42,997 nt of DNA from an uncultured Bacteroidales bacterium. GTDB lineage: Bacteria; Bacteroidota; Bacteroidia; Bacteroidales; Bacteroidaceae. Location of the stretch: positions 1-42,997 of the forward strand of contig CAMGGA010000004.1 of assembly GCA_946055515.1 (NCBI GenBank), in the 5' to 3' direction. Positions 9,826-22,521 of this stretch are shown here, piece by piece. Made by a program: the position numbers and the translations under genes. Positions within the stretch are counted from its first letter, which is position 1; the number at the start of each line of letters is the position of its first letter. Below the pieces are notes generated by a model. It had not been told where the DNA came from. It made no database searches and worked only from the letters and a program-made list of their open reading frames with translations.

Positions 9826-11220
9826 CTAAAAGTCTGCCGACTTCGGGGTGCGGGGGAAGGGAATGACGTCGCGGATGTTCTGCATACCCGTCACGAAGAG
9901 GATGAGGCGCTCGAAGCCCAGGCCGAAACCGGAGTGGGGGCAAGTGCCGAAGCGGCGGGTGTCGAGATACCACCACATGTCCTTCATCGGGATGTCCAGC
10001 TCTTCGATGCGTGCCATGAGCTTCTCGTAGCTCTCTTCGCGCTCCGAGCCGCCAATGATTTCGCCGATTTGCGGGAAGAGCACGTCCATGGCGCGCACGG
10101 TCTTGCCGTCTTCGTTCAGCTTCATGTAGAAAGCCTTGATTTCCTTCGGGTAGTCCGTGAGGATAACGGGTTTCTTGAAGTGTTCCTCCACGAGGTAACG
10201 CTCGTGCTCGCTGGCGAGGTCCACGCCCCAGTGTACGGGGAACTCGAACTTGCGGCCTGCGGCGATGGCGTCTTCCAGAATTTGGATGCCCTCGGTGTAA
10301 GTGAGGCGCACGAAGTCGTGTTCGACCACGAAGTGGAGTCGTTCGAGGAGCGTCTTGTCCACCATCTTGTTGAGGAAGGCAAGGTCGTCCTGGCAGTTGT
10401 CCAGCGCCCAGCGCACGCAGTACTTGATGAAGTCCTCGGCGAGGTCCATGTTGTCATTGATGTCGTAGAAAGCCACTTCGGGCTCGATCATCCAGAACTC
10501 GGCGAGGTGGCGCGGCGTATTGGAGTTTTCGGCGCGGAAGGTGGGGCCGAAGGTATAGATGGCGCCGAGTGCCGTGGCGCCGAGCTCGCCTTCGAGCTGT
10601 CCGCTCACCGTCAGGGACGTCGTCTTGCCGAAGAAGTCGCCCGAATAGTCAATCTTGCCGTCTTCGGTGTGCTTCAGGTCGTAGAGGTTCTGCGTGGTAA
10701 CCTGGAACATCTGGCCTGCGCCTTCACAGTCGGAGGCTGTGATGATGGGCGTGTTGAAGTAGAAGAAGCCATGCTCGTGGAAGTAACGGTGGATGGCCAT
10801 TGCCATATTGTGGCGTATGCGGAAGACGGCGCCGAAGGTGTTTGTGCGCAAGCGCATGTGGGCGTGCTGCCGCATATACTCGAACGACTGTCCCTTCTTC
10901 TGCATCGGGTAGTCGCTGCCGCAGGTGCCGAGCACCTCGATGGCGGTGGCCTGCACCTCCACGCTCTGGCCTGCGCCCTGGCTCTCCACGAGCGTGCCCT
11001 CTACGGCGAGACAGGCGCCCGTAGTGATGAGTTTGAGCATTTCGGCGTCGAACTTCTCCACGTCGGCCACGATCTGCACGTTGAGGATGGTACTGCCGTC
11101 GTTCAGTGCGATGAAGTTAACGGATTTGCTGCCGCGGCGCGTGCGCACCCAGCCCTTCACACAAACGGTTGCCCCGAAGTCTGTTCGACGGAGTAAGTCT
11201 ACGATTTTTGTTCTTTGCAT
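9826..11220 (-). CDS. asnS: Asparagine--tRNA ligase
   Basis: 464 aa; N-terminal OB-fold [78 protein letters not shown]. Confidence 0.97.
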   Translation of the reverse strand: MQRTKIVDLLRRTDFGATVCVKGWVRTRRGSKSVNFIALNDGSTILNVQIVADVEKFDAEMLKLITTGACLAVEGTLVESQGAGQSVEVQATAIEVLGTCGSDYPMQKKGQSFEYMRQHAHMRLRTNTFGAVFRIRHNMAMAIHRYFHEHGFFYFNTPIITASDCEGAGQMFQVTTQNLYDLKHTEDGKIDYSGDFFGKTTSLTVSGQLEGELGATALGAIYTFGPTFRAENSNTPRHLAEFWMIEPEVAFYDINDNMDLAEDFIKYCVRWALDNCQDDLAFLNKMVDKTLLERLHFVVEHDFVRLTYTEGIQILEDAIAAGRKFEFPVHWGVDLASEHERYLVEEHFKKPVILTDYPKEIKAFYMKLNEDGKTVRAMDVLFPQIGEIIGGSEREESYEKLMARIEELDIPMKDMWWYLDTRRFGTCPHSGFGLGFERLILFVTGMQNIRDVIPFPRTPKSADF

Positions 11221-11320
11221 CGTGTTGTAAGTAATCTTTAATCCTTTGCTCTATTGGCAAGTCAGGCAGGAGCGAAGCGGCGTTTCGGCCACCTCTGCCC
11301 TGCCCGACTGGAAATTCCGG

Positions 11321-12625
11321 TTATTCAAAAGCGCCCATGCGCAGCATCTGCACCTCCTTCTCGGTGAGGTAGCGCCAGTCGCCGCGGCGTACGTTTTTCT
11401 TCGTGAGGCCGGCGAAATAGACGCGGTCGAGTTTCGTCACGTGGTAGCCGAGGCTTTCAAAGATTCGGCGCACGATGCGGTTCTTGCCGCTGTGGATTTC
11501 GATGCCCACCTGCTTCTTGTCCGTGGGATGGGCGTATTCGACAGCGTCGGCCTTGATGAGGCCATCGTCGAGCGTGATACCTTCAGCGATGCGCTGGATG
11601 TCGGCTGCGCTGACGTTGCGGTCGGCGGTCACGTGGTAGATTTTCTTCTTCAGGAATTTGGGGTGCGTGAGCTTGGAAGCCATTTCGCCGTCGTTCGTGA
11701 GGAGAAGCACACCCGTCGTGTTGCGGTCGAGACGTCCCACGGGGTAGATGCGTTCGGGGCAGGCGTTGGCGACGAGGTCCATCACGGTCTTGCGGTTCTG
11801 GGGGTCCTCGCTCGTCGTCACGTAGCCCTTGGGCTTATTCAGGAGCACGTAGACCTTCTTCTCGAGCTTCACCAAGTTGTCGTGGAAGCGGATTTCGTCC
11901 GTGCGGAGCACCTTGGCGCCGAGTTCGGTCACCACTGCGCCGTTCACGCTCACCACGCCGGCTTCGATATACTTGTCCGCGTCGCGGCGCGAGCACACGC
12001 CGGCGTTGGCCAAGAACTTGTTGAGGCGCAAGGGTACGGTGGGGTCGTAGTTCTCCTCCTTATATTCGAGACGTTTCTTCTGGGAGTATTTTGCATGCGG
12101 GTCGAAGTTGCCACGGCGCTGCTGCGGACGGTTGTAGCCGCCGCCATTGTAGCGCGGGCGGAAGCCGCCCTGACCACCGCGCTGCTGATAGCCGCCTTGG
12201 GTACGGCGGGGCTGGTAGCCGCCCTCCGTTTCGTGCATTTCGCCGCCGGCATTGTAGCGGGGCGCATAGCCCTGGCGCGGCTGGCGGGGCTGCCAGCCCT
12301 GGTTGTCGCCGCCACCGTAGCGCTGCTTGCCCCAGCGGTTTTCACGGGGCTGGTAGCCGCCTTGGCGCGGGTTGTCGGAGCGGTAGTTGCGCTGCGAACC
12401 GTAGCCGCCTTCGGAGCGTTCGGAATAGCGGGGGCGGTAGGAGCCCTGCTGCGACGCGCCCTGCGAACTGTAGTCGCTGCTTCCGGCGGGACGGAAGTTG
12501 CGGTTGATGCGCGGGCGCGGCGTGTGGCCACCGCCCTGCGGTCTGTTCGTGTGTCCATTTTCCTCATTCTGCCAGCTGTAGCCGTCACGGCCTTGGCTGT
12601 TGTTGTTCATGAAATCGTCACTCAT
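11321..12625 (-). CDS. rRNA pseudouridine synthase (RluB/RsuA family) with a Gly/Arg/Gln/Tyr-rich N-terminal extension
   Basis: C-terminal half has an S4 domain (LRLNKFLANAGVCSRRDADKYIEAGVVSVNG) and GRLDRNTTGVLLLTNDG; residues about 1-190 are low-complexity RGG/GGYQ-rich. Confidence 0.92.
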   Translation of the reverse strand: MSDDFMNNNSQGRDGYSWQNEENGHTNRPQGGGHTPRPRINRNFRPAGSSDYSSQGASQQGSYRPRYSERSEGGYGSQRNYRSDNPRQGGYQPRENRWGKQRYGGGDNQGWQPRQPRQGYAPRYNAGGEMHETEGGYQPRRTQGGYQQRGGQGGFRPRYNGGGYNRPQQRRGNFDPHAKYSQKKRLEYKEENYDPTVPLRLNKFLANAGVCSRRDADKYIEAGVVSVNGAVVTELGAKVLRTDEIRFHDNLVKLEKKVYVLLNKPKGYVTTSEDPQNRKTVMDLVANACPERIYPVGRLDRNTTGVLLLTNDGEMASKLTHPKFLKKKIYHVTADRNVSAADIQRIAEGITLDDGLIKADAVEYAHPTDKKQVGIEIHSGKNRIVRRIFESLGYHVTKLDRVYFAGLTKKNVRRGDWRYLTEKEVQMLRMGAFE

Positions 12626-12704
12626 GTTTCTGTTGTTTTTGATTTAGGTTTATGATTGCTGTGAGTGCATTTTCCCTAACGGGATAGATGTGTATGGTGT
12701 TCAA

Positions 12705-14051
12705 TTAGATACCCGTGTAGTTGTGGGGCGTGATGGCGCGGAGCTCCTCCTTGACGGCGTCGCTCACTTCAAGCGTGTCGATAAACTCGCGGATACGCTC
12801 GGGCGTCATGGCCTCGTTGGTGCGCGTCAGCGCCTTGAGTGCTTCGTAGGGATGGGGGTATGCTTCGCGGCGGAGCACCGTCTGGATAGCCTCGGCCACG
12901 ACAGCCCAGCAGTTGTCCAGGTCCGCGCGGATGCTCTCCTCGTGGAGCAGGAGTTTGCGCAGGCCCTTGAGCGAGCTGTGGAAGGCGATGAGCGCGTGGC
13001 CCATGGGCACGCCGATGTTGCGGATAACCGTGGAGTCCGTGAGGTCGCGCTGGAGGCGGCTGATGGGGAGTTTGCGGCTCAGGTGCTCGAGCAGTGCGTT
13101 GGCCAGTCCGAGGTTACCTTCGGAGTTCTCGAAGTCGATGGGGTTCACCTTGTGCGGCATGGCGCTGGAGCCGACTTCGCCCTTCTTGATGCGCTGCTTG
13201 AAATACTCCATAGAGACATATTGCCAGAAGTCGCGGTCCATGTCGATGACGATGGTGTGTATGCGTTTCATGGCGTCGAAGAGGGCGGCCATGTTGTCGT
13301 AGTTGCTGATTTGCGTCGTGTAGGCTTCGCGCTGGAGGCCGAGCTTTTCGCTCACAAAGCGGTCGCCGAAGGCCTTCCAGTCGTAGGCGGGATAGGCCAC
13401 GTGGTGGGCGTTGTAGTTACCCGTCGCTCCGCCGAACTTGGCCGAATGGGGGCAAGCCTTGAGCAGCTCCACCTGGCGTTCGAGGCGGTAGGCGAATACC
13501 TTCACCTCCTTGCCGAGACGCGTGGGCGAGGCGGGCTGTCCGTGGGTCTTGGCCAGCATGGGGATGTCCTTCCACGCTTCGGCATACTCGTTGAGCTGGT
13601 CGATGAGTTCCTGGAGGAGCGGCAGGTAAACCTGCTCCACGGCCTCCTTGAGCATGAGGGGGAACGACGTGTTGTTGATATCCTGCGAGGTGAGGCCGAA
13701 GTGCACAAATTCCTTGTAGGCATCCATTCCGCCCACCTTGTCGAGCTGTTCCTTGATGAAGTATTCGATGGCCTTCACGTCGTGGTTCGTGACGCTCTCG
13801 ATTTCCTTGACGCGCGCAGCGTCGGCCTCGGAGAAATTCTCGTAGAAGCCGCGGAGCGTGGCGAAGTGTTCGTGGGGGAAATCGGCCAACTGGGGCAAGG
13901 GAAGTTCACAAAGGGTGATGAAATACTCTATTTCCACGCGCACCCTGTACTTCATCAGGGCGTATTCGGAGAAGTAAGGAGCGAGGGCTTCGGTTTTAGA
14001 ACGATAGCGCCCGTCCACGGGCGACACGGCGGTGAGGATATCCAGTTCCAT
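12705..14051 (-). CDS. purB: Adenylosuccinate lyase
   Basis: 448 aa; AVSPVDGRYRSKT, TKTHGQPASPTRLGKEVKVFAYR, VGSSAMPHKVNPIDFENSEGN. Confidence 0.97.
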   Translation of the reverse strand: MELDILTAVSPVDGRYRSKTEALAPYFSEYALMKYRVRVEIEYFITLCELPLPQLADFPHEHFATLRGFYENFSEADAARVKEIESVTNHDVKAIEYFIKEQLDKVGGMDAYKEFVHFGLTSQDINNTSFPLMLKEAVEQVYLPLLQELIDQLNEYAEAWKDIPMLAKTHGQPASPTRLGKEVKVFAYRLERQVELLKACPHSAKFGGATGNYNAHHVAYPAYDWKAFGDRFVSEKLGLQREAYTTQISNYDNMAALFDAMKRIHTIVIDMDRDFWQYVSMEYFKQRIKKGEVGSSAMPHKVNPIDFENSEGNLGLANALLEHLSRKLPISRLQRDLTDSTVIRNIGVPMGHALIAFHSSLKGLRKLLLHEESIRADLDNCWAVVAEAIQTVLRREAYPHPYEALKALTRTNEAMTPERIREFIDTLEVSDAVKEELRAITPHNYTGI

Positions 14052-14187
14052 TCGGTTTTTAAGGTGTGATTAAGTAATATGGGCGCAAAAATAGGTATTC
14101 TTGTCGAATGCGTAGGTCTTTATGCGAACTTTTTATCCGTAGGTGCGTCGTTTTCTTTTGGGAGAAAGCATTGCGATGTCGCGGCGG

Positions 14188-15537
14188 CTAACGTTCCTTC
14201 ACGGGCACGTAGTCGCTGGGGTCGGCCACGCAGCGGTAAGCCGGGCGGATGATGCGCCGGCCGTTGAAGCAGAGTTCCTCATTGCGGTGTGCACACCAGC
14301 CCACGATGCGCGCCATGGCGAAGAGCGGCGTGTAGATCTCTTCGGGCAGGCCGATGAGGTCGTAGACGAAGCCCGAGTAGAAGTCCACGTTGGCGCAGAG
14401 CTTCTTGCCCTCGCCCTTCACGCTGTAGACGGCCTGTACGGCAAGGCGTTCGATGCGTTTCATCAGTTCAAACTCTTTCAGGCGTCCCTTTTCGGCGGCG
14501 AGTTTGCCAGCCATCTCGCGGAGCAATACGGCGCGGGGGTCGGAGAGCGTGTAGACGGCGTGGCCGATACCGTAGATAAGGCCGCTGCCGTCGTAGGCTT
14601 CCTTGCGCACCATCTTGCAGAGGTAGCGGAAGATTTCTCCCTCGTCCTCCCAGTCCTCGATGACGTCCTTGAGGTGCTCGATCATGTGATGCACGCGGAT
14701 GTTCGCCCCACCGTGTTTCGGTCCCTTGAGCGAGCCGATGCCGGCGGCGATGGAGGAATAGGTGTCGGTGCAGGTCGAGGATGTCACGCGCACGGTGAAC
14801 GTAGAGTTGTTACCGCCGCCGTGTTCGGCCTGCAAAACGAGCAACAGGTCGAGGGTTCTGGCGTCGAGACGCGTGTAGTTGTTGCCCACGAGCATATAGA
14901 GGAAATTTTCGGCCAGTGAAAAATCCTCTTTGGGGTGGCGGATGTGGAGCGAGCGTCCGAGCATCTTGTGGCGCAGCATGTTGTAGGCGTACGCGATGAT
15001 GGTGGGGAATTTCGACGTGAGCTCGATGCTTTGCCGCATGAGGTTGTCGCGCGAGATGTCGTCGGGGTTCTCGTCGTAGGTATAGAGTTCGAGCACACTG
15101 CGGGCCAGGATGTTCATGATGTCGCTGCCCTCGAGTTCGACGATATTGAGCATCGTTTTCGACATCAGGGGCATATTGTCCACCAAGAGCAGGCGGAACT
15201 GTTCGAGTTCCTCGGCGTCGGGCAGGCGTCCCGAGAGCAACAGATAGGCCACTTCTTCAAAGCCGAATCGCTCCTCCTCGAGCATGGCGCGGGTGAGGTC
15301 AGCGATTTCGTAGCCGCGGAAGTAGAGGCGACCTTCGATGGGCTGCAATCCGTCGGCGGTGCGTTCGTAGCCCACGACGTTGCCGATGTTCGTGAGTCCC
15401 ACCAACACGCCCGTCCCGTCCTCGTTGCGCAATCCGCGCTTCACGTCGAGTTTACGGAACAGGTCGGCATCGATTTTGATGCACCCCTTCATGTTGTCAG
15501 CCAGCTTGTAGATGAGATAGTCCTTCTTGTCCGTCAT
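14188..15537 (-). CDS. gltA: Citrate synthase
   Basis: MTDKKDYLIYKLADNMKGCIKIDADLFRKLDVKRGLRNEDGTGVLVGLTNIGNVVGYE...; GSLKGPKHGGANIRVHHMIEHL; GIGHAVYTLSDPRAVLL. The upstream extension to 16608 is not supported. Confidence 0.9.
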   Translation of the reverse strand: MTDKKDYLIYKLADNMKGCIKIDADLFRKLDVKRGLRNEDGTGVLVGLTNIGNVVGYERTADGLQPIEGRLYFRGYEIADLTRAMLEEERFGFEEVAYLLLSGRLPDAEELEQFRLLLVDNMPLMSKTMLNIVELEGSDIMNILARSVLELYTYDENPDDISRDNLMRQSIELTSKFPTIIAYAYNMLRHKMLGRSLHIRHPKEDFSLAENFLYMLVGNNYTRLDARTLDLLLVLQAEHGGGNNSTFTVRVTSSTCTDTYSSIAAGIGSLKGPKHGGANIRVHHMIEHLKDVIEDWEDEGEIFRYLCKMVRKEAYDGSGLIYGIGHAVYTLSDPRAVLLREMAGKLAAEKGRLKEFELMKRIERLAVQAVYSVKGEGKKLCANVDFYSGFVYDLIGLPEEIYTPLFAMARIVGWCAHRNEELCFNGRRIIRPAYRCVADPSDYVPVKER

Positions 15538-15858
15538 ACGTTGTGAGAGTCTTTGTTGCCAAGAATCCTTGGTTTGAGCAATCTGTGAGCGCTCGGGTTT
15601 TTGTATTGTAAAAATGCGCGATAACGGCGGCGAAGATACAACAAAATGTAAATGCAACGCAAAGTCCGACCGCTCTTTTTCCATTTTATACAGCAGAATT
15701 GCGGTTTTATGCAACAGAATTTGAAAAATCATTCCCTTTGACGCAAAATCCGCCCCCACGCCGCGGCTTTTCTCCACGGTTCGTCCTACTTTTGCATCGC
15801 CGCCGCAGCCCGCACCGCACAGTGCGGCGACATCCACTCCTTTAATATATATACACGC

Positions 15859-16425
15859 GTGAAGCCACTCCCCCACTCCCCCCGCCTGTTGCGCGCCTTC
15901 GCCTGCGCGGCCACGTTGGCCTGCGTCCTGTCGGCCACGGCGCAGAAGAAGTTCGTAGACCGCTCGACCGATGCACTCTGCCTCCTCCCCTCTGCCACGG
16001 GCTTGGTGAAAGCCTGGCTCGACCACGACCGCGAGGGCATGAAGCAATGGGCCATCACCTCGGCCACGACCCTGGCGGCGAACTATGCCCTGGAAGCTCT
16101 CGTCGAGAAAGACCGCCCCGACCACTCGGGCCACCACGCCTTCCCCAGCACCCACTCGGCCGTGGCTTTCAACGGGACCACCTTCCTCTGCCGCCGCTAC
16201 GGCTGGCAGTGGGGCGTGCCGGCCTACGCCGTAGCGGGCTACGTGGCGTGGGGACGGGTCTACGCGAAGAAACACGACGGCTGGGACGTGGCGGGCGGTG
16301 CGCTGCTGGGTGCGGCGAGCGGCCTGCTCCTGACGCGGCCGTTTGCGCGCAAAGCGAACCTCACGCTTGCTCCCGTTGCCTGGGGACGCGAGGCGGCGGG
16401 CGTCTACTGCGCCTGGCGTTTCTGA
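15859..16425 (+). CDS. PAP2 superfamily phosphatase, exported
   Basis: 188 aa; signal-like N-terminus; KDRPDHSGHHAFPSTHSAVAFNGTTFL and GRVYAKKHDGWDVAGGALLG. Confidence 0.85.
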   Translation: MKPLPHSPRLLRAFACAATLACVLSATAQKKFVDRSTDALCLLPSATGLVKAWLDHDREGMKQWAITSATTLAANYALEALVEKDRPDHSGHHAFPSTHSAVAFNGTTFLCRRYGWQWGVPAYAVAGYVAWGRVYAKKHDGWDVAGGALLGAASGLLLTRPFARKANLTLAPVAWGREAAGVYCAWRF

Positions 16426-16447
16426 CGCGACGGGGCGGACGGACAAT

Positions 16448-16573
16448 CCCTGGCTTTGAAAATTCAATCGCAGGCTTTGAAAATTCAATCCCTGGCTTTG
16501 GATTTTCAATCCCTGGCTTTGAAAATTCAATCCCTGGCTTTGAAAATTCAATCCCTGGCTTTGGAAAGGCTGT
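16448..16573. repeat. 21-bp tandem array, six units (CCCTGGCTTTGAAAATTCAAT)
   Basis: Units at 16448, 16469, 16490, 16511, 16532 and 16553, the last diverging at its 3' end. Confidence 0.95.
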
Positions 16574-16631
16574 TGAAGGCTTTGCGCACACGCTCCGCGA
16601 CGCGGCATTGCAAAGAAAGTCTTCCAAACGC

Positions 16632-16662
16632 TTTGCTTGCCCTTCCGTTTGGCTTAACTTTG
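16632..16662 (+). promoter_or_regulatory. Bacteroidetes-type promoter upstream of thiE-thiC (TTTG-N19-TAACTTTG)
   Basis: TTTG 16632-16635; TAACTTTG 16655-16662. Confidence 0.55.
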
Positions 16663-16812
16663 CATTCTAATACCGCCCCGCGGGCAGCGCGGCACACTGT
16701 CCGCGAAGGACAAGCCGCAGCCCAGCGCAACCAAAGGGTTCCCCTCGGTTTTGCCTTTCTTGCGCGGCCTTCGGGGGCTTCATCTCTCAAACTCTAAACT
16801 CGAACCTTGCCC

Positions 16813-19198
<2,386 letters not shown>

Positions 19199-19355
19199 AG
19201 GAAAATGGCGGAATCGGGGTAGGCAGATGGCAAAACCGAAGGGTTGCAAGCGTAACCGCGCTGGCTTGGTTTGTCCCGATATTTTACCCAATCAAAGCCT
19301 GTCTGCCCTGATTTCCAATCCTCTTCAACCGTTCTGATGCGAGAAAATCCGAGAC

Positions 19356-20123
19356 ATGAATTACTACTTTTTCTTCTACTCAGACAACCTGCTGCTCTCG
19401 CCAAACGGTGAGCTGCCCCGCGGCGACGTTTCGCCCCTCCCCGCAGACGCGACGGGCCCGCTGCGCCCGCTGCCCGCCCACGAGGGATGCCCGTGCTTCG
19501 CGGCGCAACTCCTGCGCACGGACTTGGGCGACGCGTGGCAGTTGGTAGGTCTGCGCAACAGCTTCTCCATCCTTCCCGCCCCGCTCTACCGGCTGGCAGG
19601 CAAGGCACGCGAACTGCTCCACTGGCATTCGACCACGCGCTACTGCGGCGTCTGTGGCGGACCGATGGAATGGCACACCGACATTTCCAAGCGCTGCACC
19701 CACTGCGGCCGGGAAATCTGGCCTTCGCCCGCGGCGGCGGTCATCGTGGCGGTCACGCGCAACGAAGGCCGCGAAATCCTGCTCGTGCAGAGCAAGAACT
19801 TCAAGCGGGACTACATGGGACTGGTGGCAGGCTTCGTCGAAACGGGCGAAACGCTCGAGGAGACGGTCCACCGCGAGGTGTGGGAGGAGACCCACCTGCA
19901 CATCCGCAACCTGCGCTACTTTGCCTCGCAGCCCTGGCCTTTCCCGTCGGTGCTGATGGTGGGCTTCACGGCCGAATATGCCGACGGCACCCTCGAACTG
20001 CAACGCTCGGAACTGAAGAAAGGCGGATGGTTCGACCGCGACCACATGCCCGAAATCCCGGGCCGCGTGAGCTTGGCCCGCCGCCTGATTGACCATTGGC
20101 TGAACGGAAACGACTCGCGCTGA
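19356..20123 (+). CDS. nudC: NAD(+) diphosphatase-like NUDIX hydrolase with zinc ribbon
   Basis: 255 aa; YCGVCGGPMEWHTDISKRCTHCGREIWP; NUDIX box GFVETGETLEETVHREVWEET; SQPWPFPSVLMVGF. Confidence 0.92.
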   Translation: MNYYFFFYSDNLLLSPNGELPRGDVSPLPADATGPLRPLPAHEGCPCFAAQLLRTDLGDAWQLVGLRNSFSILPAPLYRLAGKARELLHWHSTTRYCGVCGGPMEWHTDISKRCTHCGREIWPSPAAAVIVAVTRNEGREILLVQSKNFKRDYMGLVAGFVETGETLEETVHREVWEETHLHIRNLRYFASQPWPFPSVLMVGFTAEYADGTLELQRSELKKGGWFDRDHMPEIPGRVSLARRLIDHWLNGNDSR

Positions 20124-20219
20124 GTAACGCCCCTGCCAAGCCAAGGCTGGCGGAGACGACCTCTCCAACCCACTCCCTTTTCCCAAAGAAAACTTCACAG
20201 AAACTTAAACTCCGACTTT

Positions 20220-22439
20220 ATGACGCAACCGCTCCTTTCTCCCAACCATAGCAGTCTGCGCAACGATTGCATCCAGGCGCTCCTGCCCATCTTGCGCAAC
20301 GAACACGCCCGCCCCGCACACCACGAGGCGCGCCAGTTGGCGGACTATCTCGAAAGCACCATCGCCGCGAGCGAGACGCTGCCCACCAACGAATTTGACC
20401 AGAACCGCGTGGTCTTGGCCCTGCAAACCATCGCGCTGGCCGTGGAGGAAATCGGCCTGCGCGGCCCTGTGCTCACAGCTTTCCTGCTCCGCGCCGTCGT
20501 CCACGACATGGCCCAGGCCCAGACTACCGAACGCTTCTTCGGCAAAGAGGTGGCCGCCGCGCTGCAGGCGTTTCTCAGGGTGGAGGCCTTGGAGGTGAAA
20601 ACGGAGGCCATGCGCACCGACAATTTCCGCAACCTGCTCATTGCCCAGGCGGGCGACATGCGCATCGTGTTGATGCTCATCGCCGACAGCGTCTGCCTCA
20701 TGCGTTCCATCAAGGACGCGGACAACGACGAGGCGCGCCGGCGGGTGTCGACCGAGGCGGCTTTCCTCTATGCCCCGTTGGCCCACAAACTGGGCCTCTA
20801 CAAGCTGAAAAGTGAACTGGAAGACCTGAGCCTGAAATATCTCGAACACGATGCCTACTACCTCATCAAGGACAGCCTCAACGCCACGAAGCGCTCCCGC
20901 GACGCCTATATCGAACGCTTCACGGCGCCCATCCGCAAGATGCTCGACGCGGAGGGACTGCGCTACCACCTGAAGGGGCGCACGAAGAGCATCCACTCCA
21001 TCTGGCAGAAGATGAAGAAGCAGCAATGCGGCTTCCACGGCGTGTATGACCTCTTCGCCATCCGCATCATCCTCGATGCGCCGCCCCAGAAGGAGAAGGA
21101 GCAGTGCTGGAAGGTGTTCTCCCTCATCACGAACAAGTACGAAAGCAACCTGAAGCGACTGCGCGACTGGCTCACCGTGCCGAAGAGCAACGGCTACGAG
21201 AGCCTGCACATCACGGTGAAGGGACCGGAAGAGAAATGGGTGGAGGTGCAGATCCGCACGGAGCGCATGGACGAAATCGCCGAGCATGGCTTGGCCGCCC
21301 ACTGGCGCTACAAGGGCGTGAAGAGCAGCGGCGGAGGCGTGGACGCGTGGCTGGCGGACATCCGCTCGGCCCTGGAAACGGGCAACGAATCGCTGCTGAC
21401 GCAAAGCCTGGCTTCGGACCTGAAGGAGAAGGACGTCTATGTGTTCTCGCCCAAAGGTGACCTCTACCGCCTGCCGCCGCACGCTACGGTGCTGGACTTC
21501 GCCTACACCATCCACTCGGGCGTCGGCAACCACTGCGTGGGCGGACGTATCGACGGGAAGAACTATCCCATCCGTCAGGAACTGGAAAGCGGAAAGACGG
21601 TGGAAATCCTCACGCAAAACAACCAGACGCCGAAGGCGGAGTGGGTGAACATCGCACGCTCGAGCCACGCGAAAGCGAAAATACGTGCGGCGGTGCGCGA
21701 ACTGTCGGCACACGAAAGTGCGCTGGGCAAGGAAATGCTGGAGCGCAAAATGAAGAACCGCAAGGTGGAGTGGGACGAGGCGCTCATCAACCAGCTCATC
21801 CGAAAGGCGGGCTTCAAGGAAAGCCTCGACTTTTTCAAGGCCATCAGCGAGAACCGTCTCGAAACGAACCGCCTGCTGGACCTCTATGCCGAACTCGGAC
21901 GCCGCGAACAGGGCACAGCCGAACGTGCCGCAGTGCGCTCGGCGGAGGAGTTCAACATGGAGAGCGAAATCGGCACCAAGGCGAAGGGCGAGGAGGACGA
22001 ACTCGTCATCGGCCGCGACCTGAAGGGCCTGGACTTCCAGCTCGCCCGCTGCTGCAACCCGGTCTACGGCGACGAGGTGTTTGGCTTCGTCACAGTGAGC
22101 GGCGGCATCAAAATCCACCGTGTGGGCTGCCCCAACGCGCCTGCCCTGCGCGAACGCTTCGGCTACCGCATCGTGAAAGCACGCTGGGCGGGCAAGGGAC
22201 AGGGCTCTTACCCGATTACGCTCCACGTGGTGGGACACGACGACCTCGGCATTGTGAACAACATCACGTCGATTATCTCGAAAGAGGAGCACATCATGCT
22301 CCGCAGCATCAACATCGACTCGCACGATGGGCTCTTCTCGGGCATTCTCACGGTGATGGTGGACGACACGCAACGCCTCACGGCGCTCATCAAGAAGCTC
22401 CGCACGGTGAAGGGCGTGAAGGCCGTGAGCCGCAGTTAG
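20220..22439 (+). CDS. RelA/SpoT family (p)ppGpp synthetase/hydrolase
   Basis: 739 aa; HD-like N-terminal region, synthetase (GRTKSIHSIWQKMKKQQCGFHGVYDLFAIRII), TGS (DVYVFSPKGDLYRLPPHATVLDFAY) and C-terminal ACT. Confidence 0.93.
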   Translation: MTQPLLSPNHSSLRNDCIQALLPILRNEHARPAHHEARQLADYLESTIAASETLPTNEFDQNRVVLALQTIALAVEEIGLRGPVLTAFLLRAVVHDMAQAQTTERFFGKEVAAALQAFLRVEALEVKTEAMRTDNFRNLLIAQAGDMRIVLMLIADSVCLMRSIKDADNDEARRRVSTEAAFLYAPLAHKLGLYKLKSELEDLSLKYLEHDAYYLIKDSLNATKRSRDAYIERFTAPIRKMLDAEGLRYHLKGRTKSIHSIWQKMKKQQCGFHGVYDLFAIRIILDAPPQKEKEQCWKVFSLITNKYESNLKRLRDWLTVPKSNGYESLHITVKGPEEKWVEVQIRTERMDEIAEHGLAAHWRYKGVKSSGGGVDAWLADIRSALETGNESLLTQSLASDLKEKDVYVFSPKGDLYRLPPHATVLDFAYTIHSGVGNHCVGGRIDGKNYPIRQELESGKTVEILTQNNQTPKAEWVNIARSSHAKAKIRAAVRELSAHESALGKEMLERKMKNRKVEWDEALINQLIRKAGFKESLDFFKAISENRLETNRLLDLYAELGRREQGTAERAAVRSAEEFNMESEIGTKAKGEEDELVIGRDLKGLDFQLARCCNPVYGDEVFGFVTVSGGIKIHRVGCPNAPALRERFGYRIVKARWAGKGQGSYPITLHVVGHDDLGIVNNITSIISKEEHIMLRSINIDSHDGLFSGILTVMVDDTQRLTALIKKLRTVKGVKAVSRS

Positions 22440-22459
22440 TTTCCGCACTTTTTGAAAAT

Positions 22460-22506
22460 GAGGCTGCGAACGTTATCCAAGAAATTCCTTGGACGTTCGC
22501 AGCCTC
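22460..22506. repeat. 14-bp inverted repeat hairpin downstream of relA/spoT
   Basis: gaggctgcgaacgt (22460-22473) / acgttcgcagcctc (22493-22506). Confidence 0.8.
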
Positions 22507-22521
22507 AGCTATTTCACGCGG

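Noticed and set aside
11246-12655. 469-aa Ala/Val-rich plus-strand ORF resembling a membrane protein
   Set aside because: Antisense of the RGG-rich tail of the pseudouridine synthase; hydrophobic appearance is a by-product of Gly/Arg codons on the other strand.
16448-16573. Possible CRISPR array
   Set aside because: Period is only 21 bp with a roughly 7-bp variable cell, no spacers of normal length and no cas genes.
15538-16608. N-terminal extension of citrate synthase to 806 aa
   Set aside because: Extension is antisense to the PAP2 gene and reads through the 21-bp array; the family N-terminus starts at 15537.
20205-22448. 747-aa minus-strand ORF
   Set aside because: Antisense to relA/spoT; shadow ORF.
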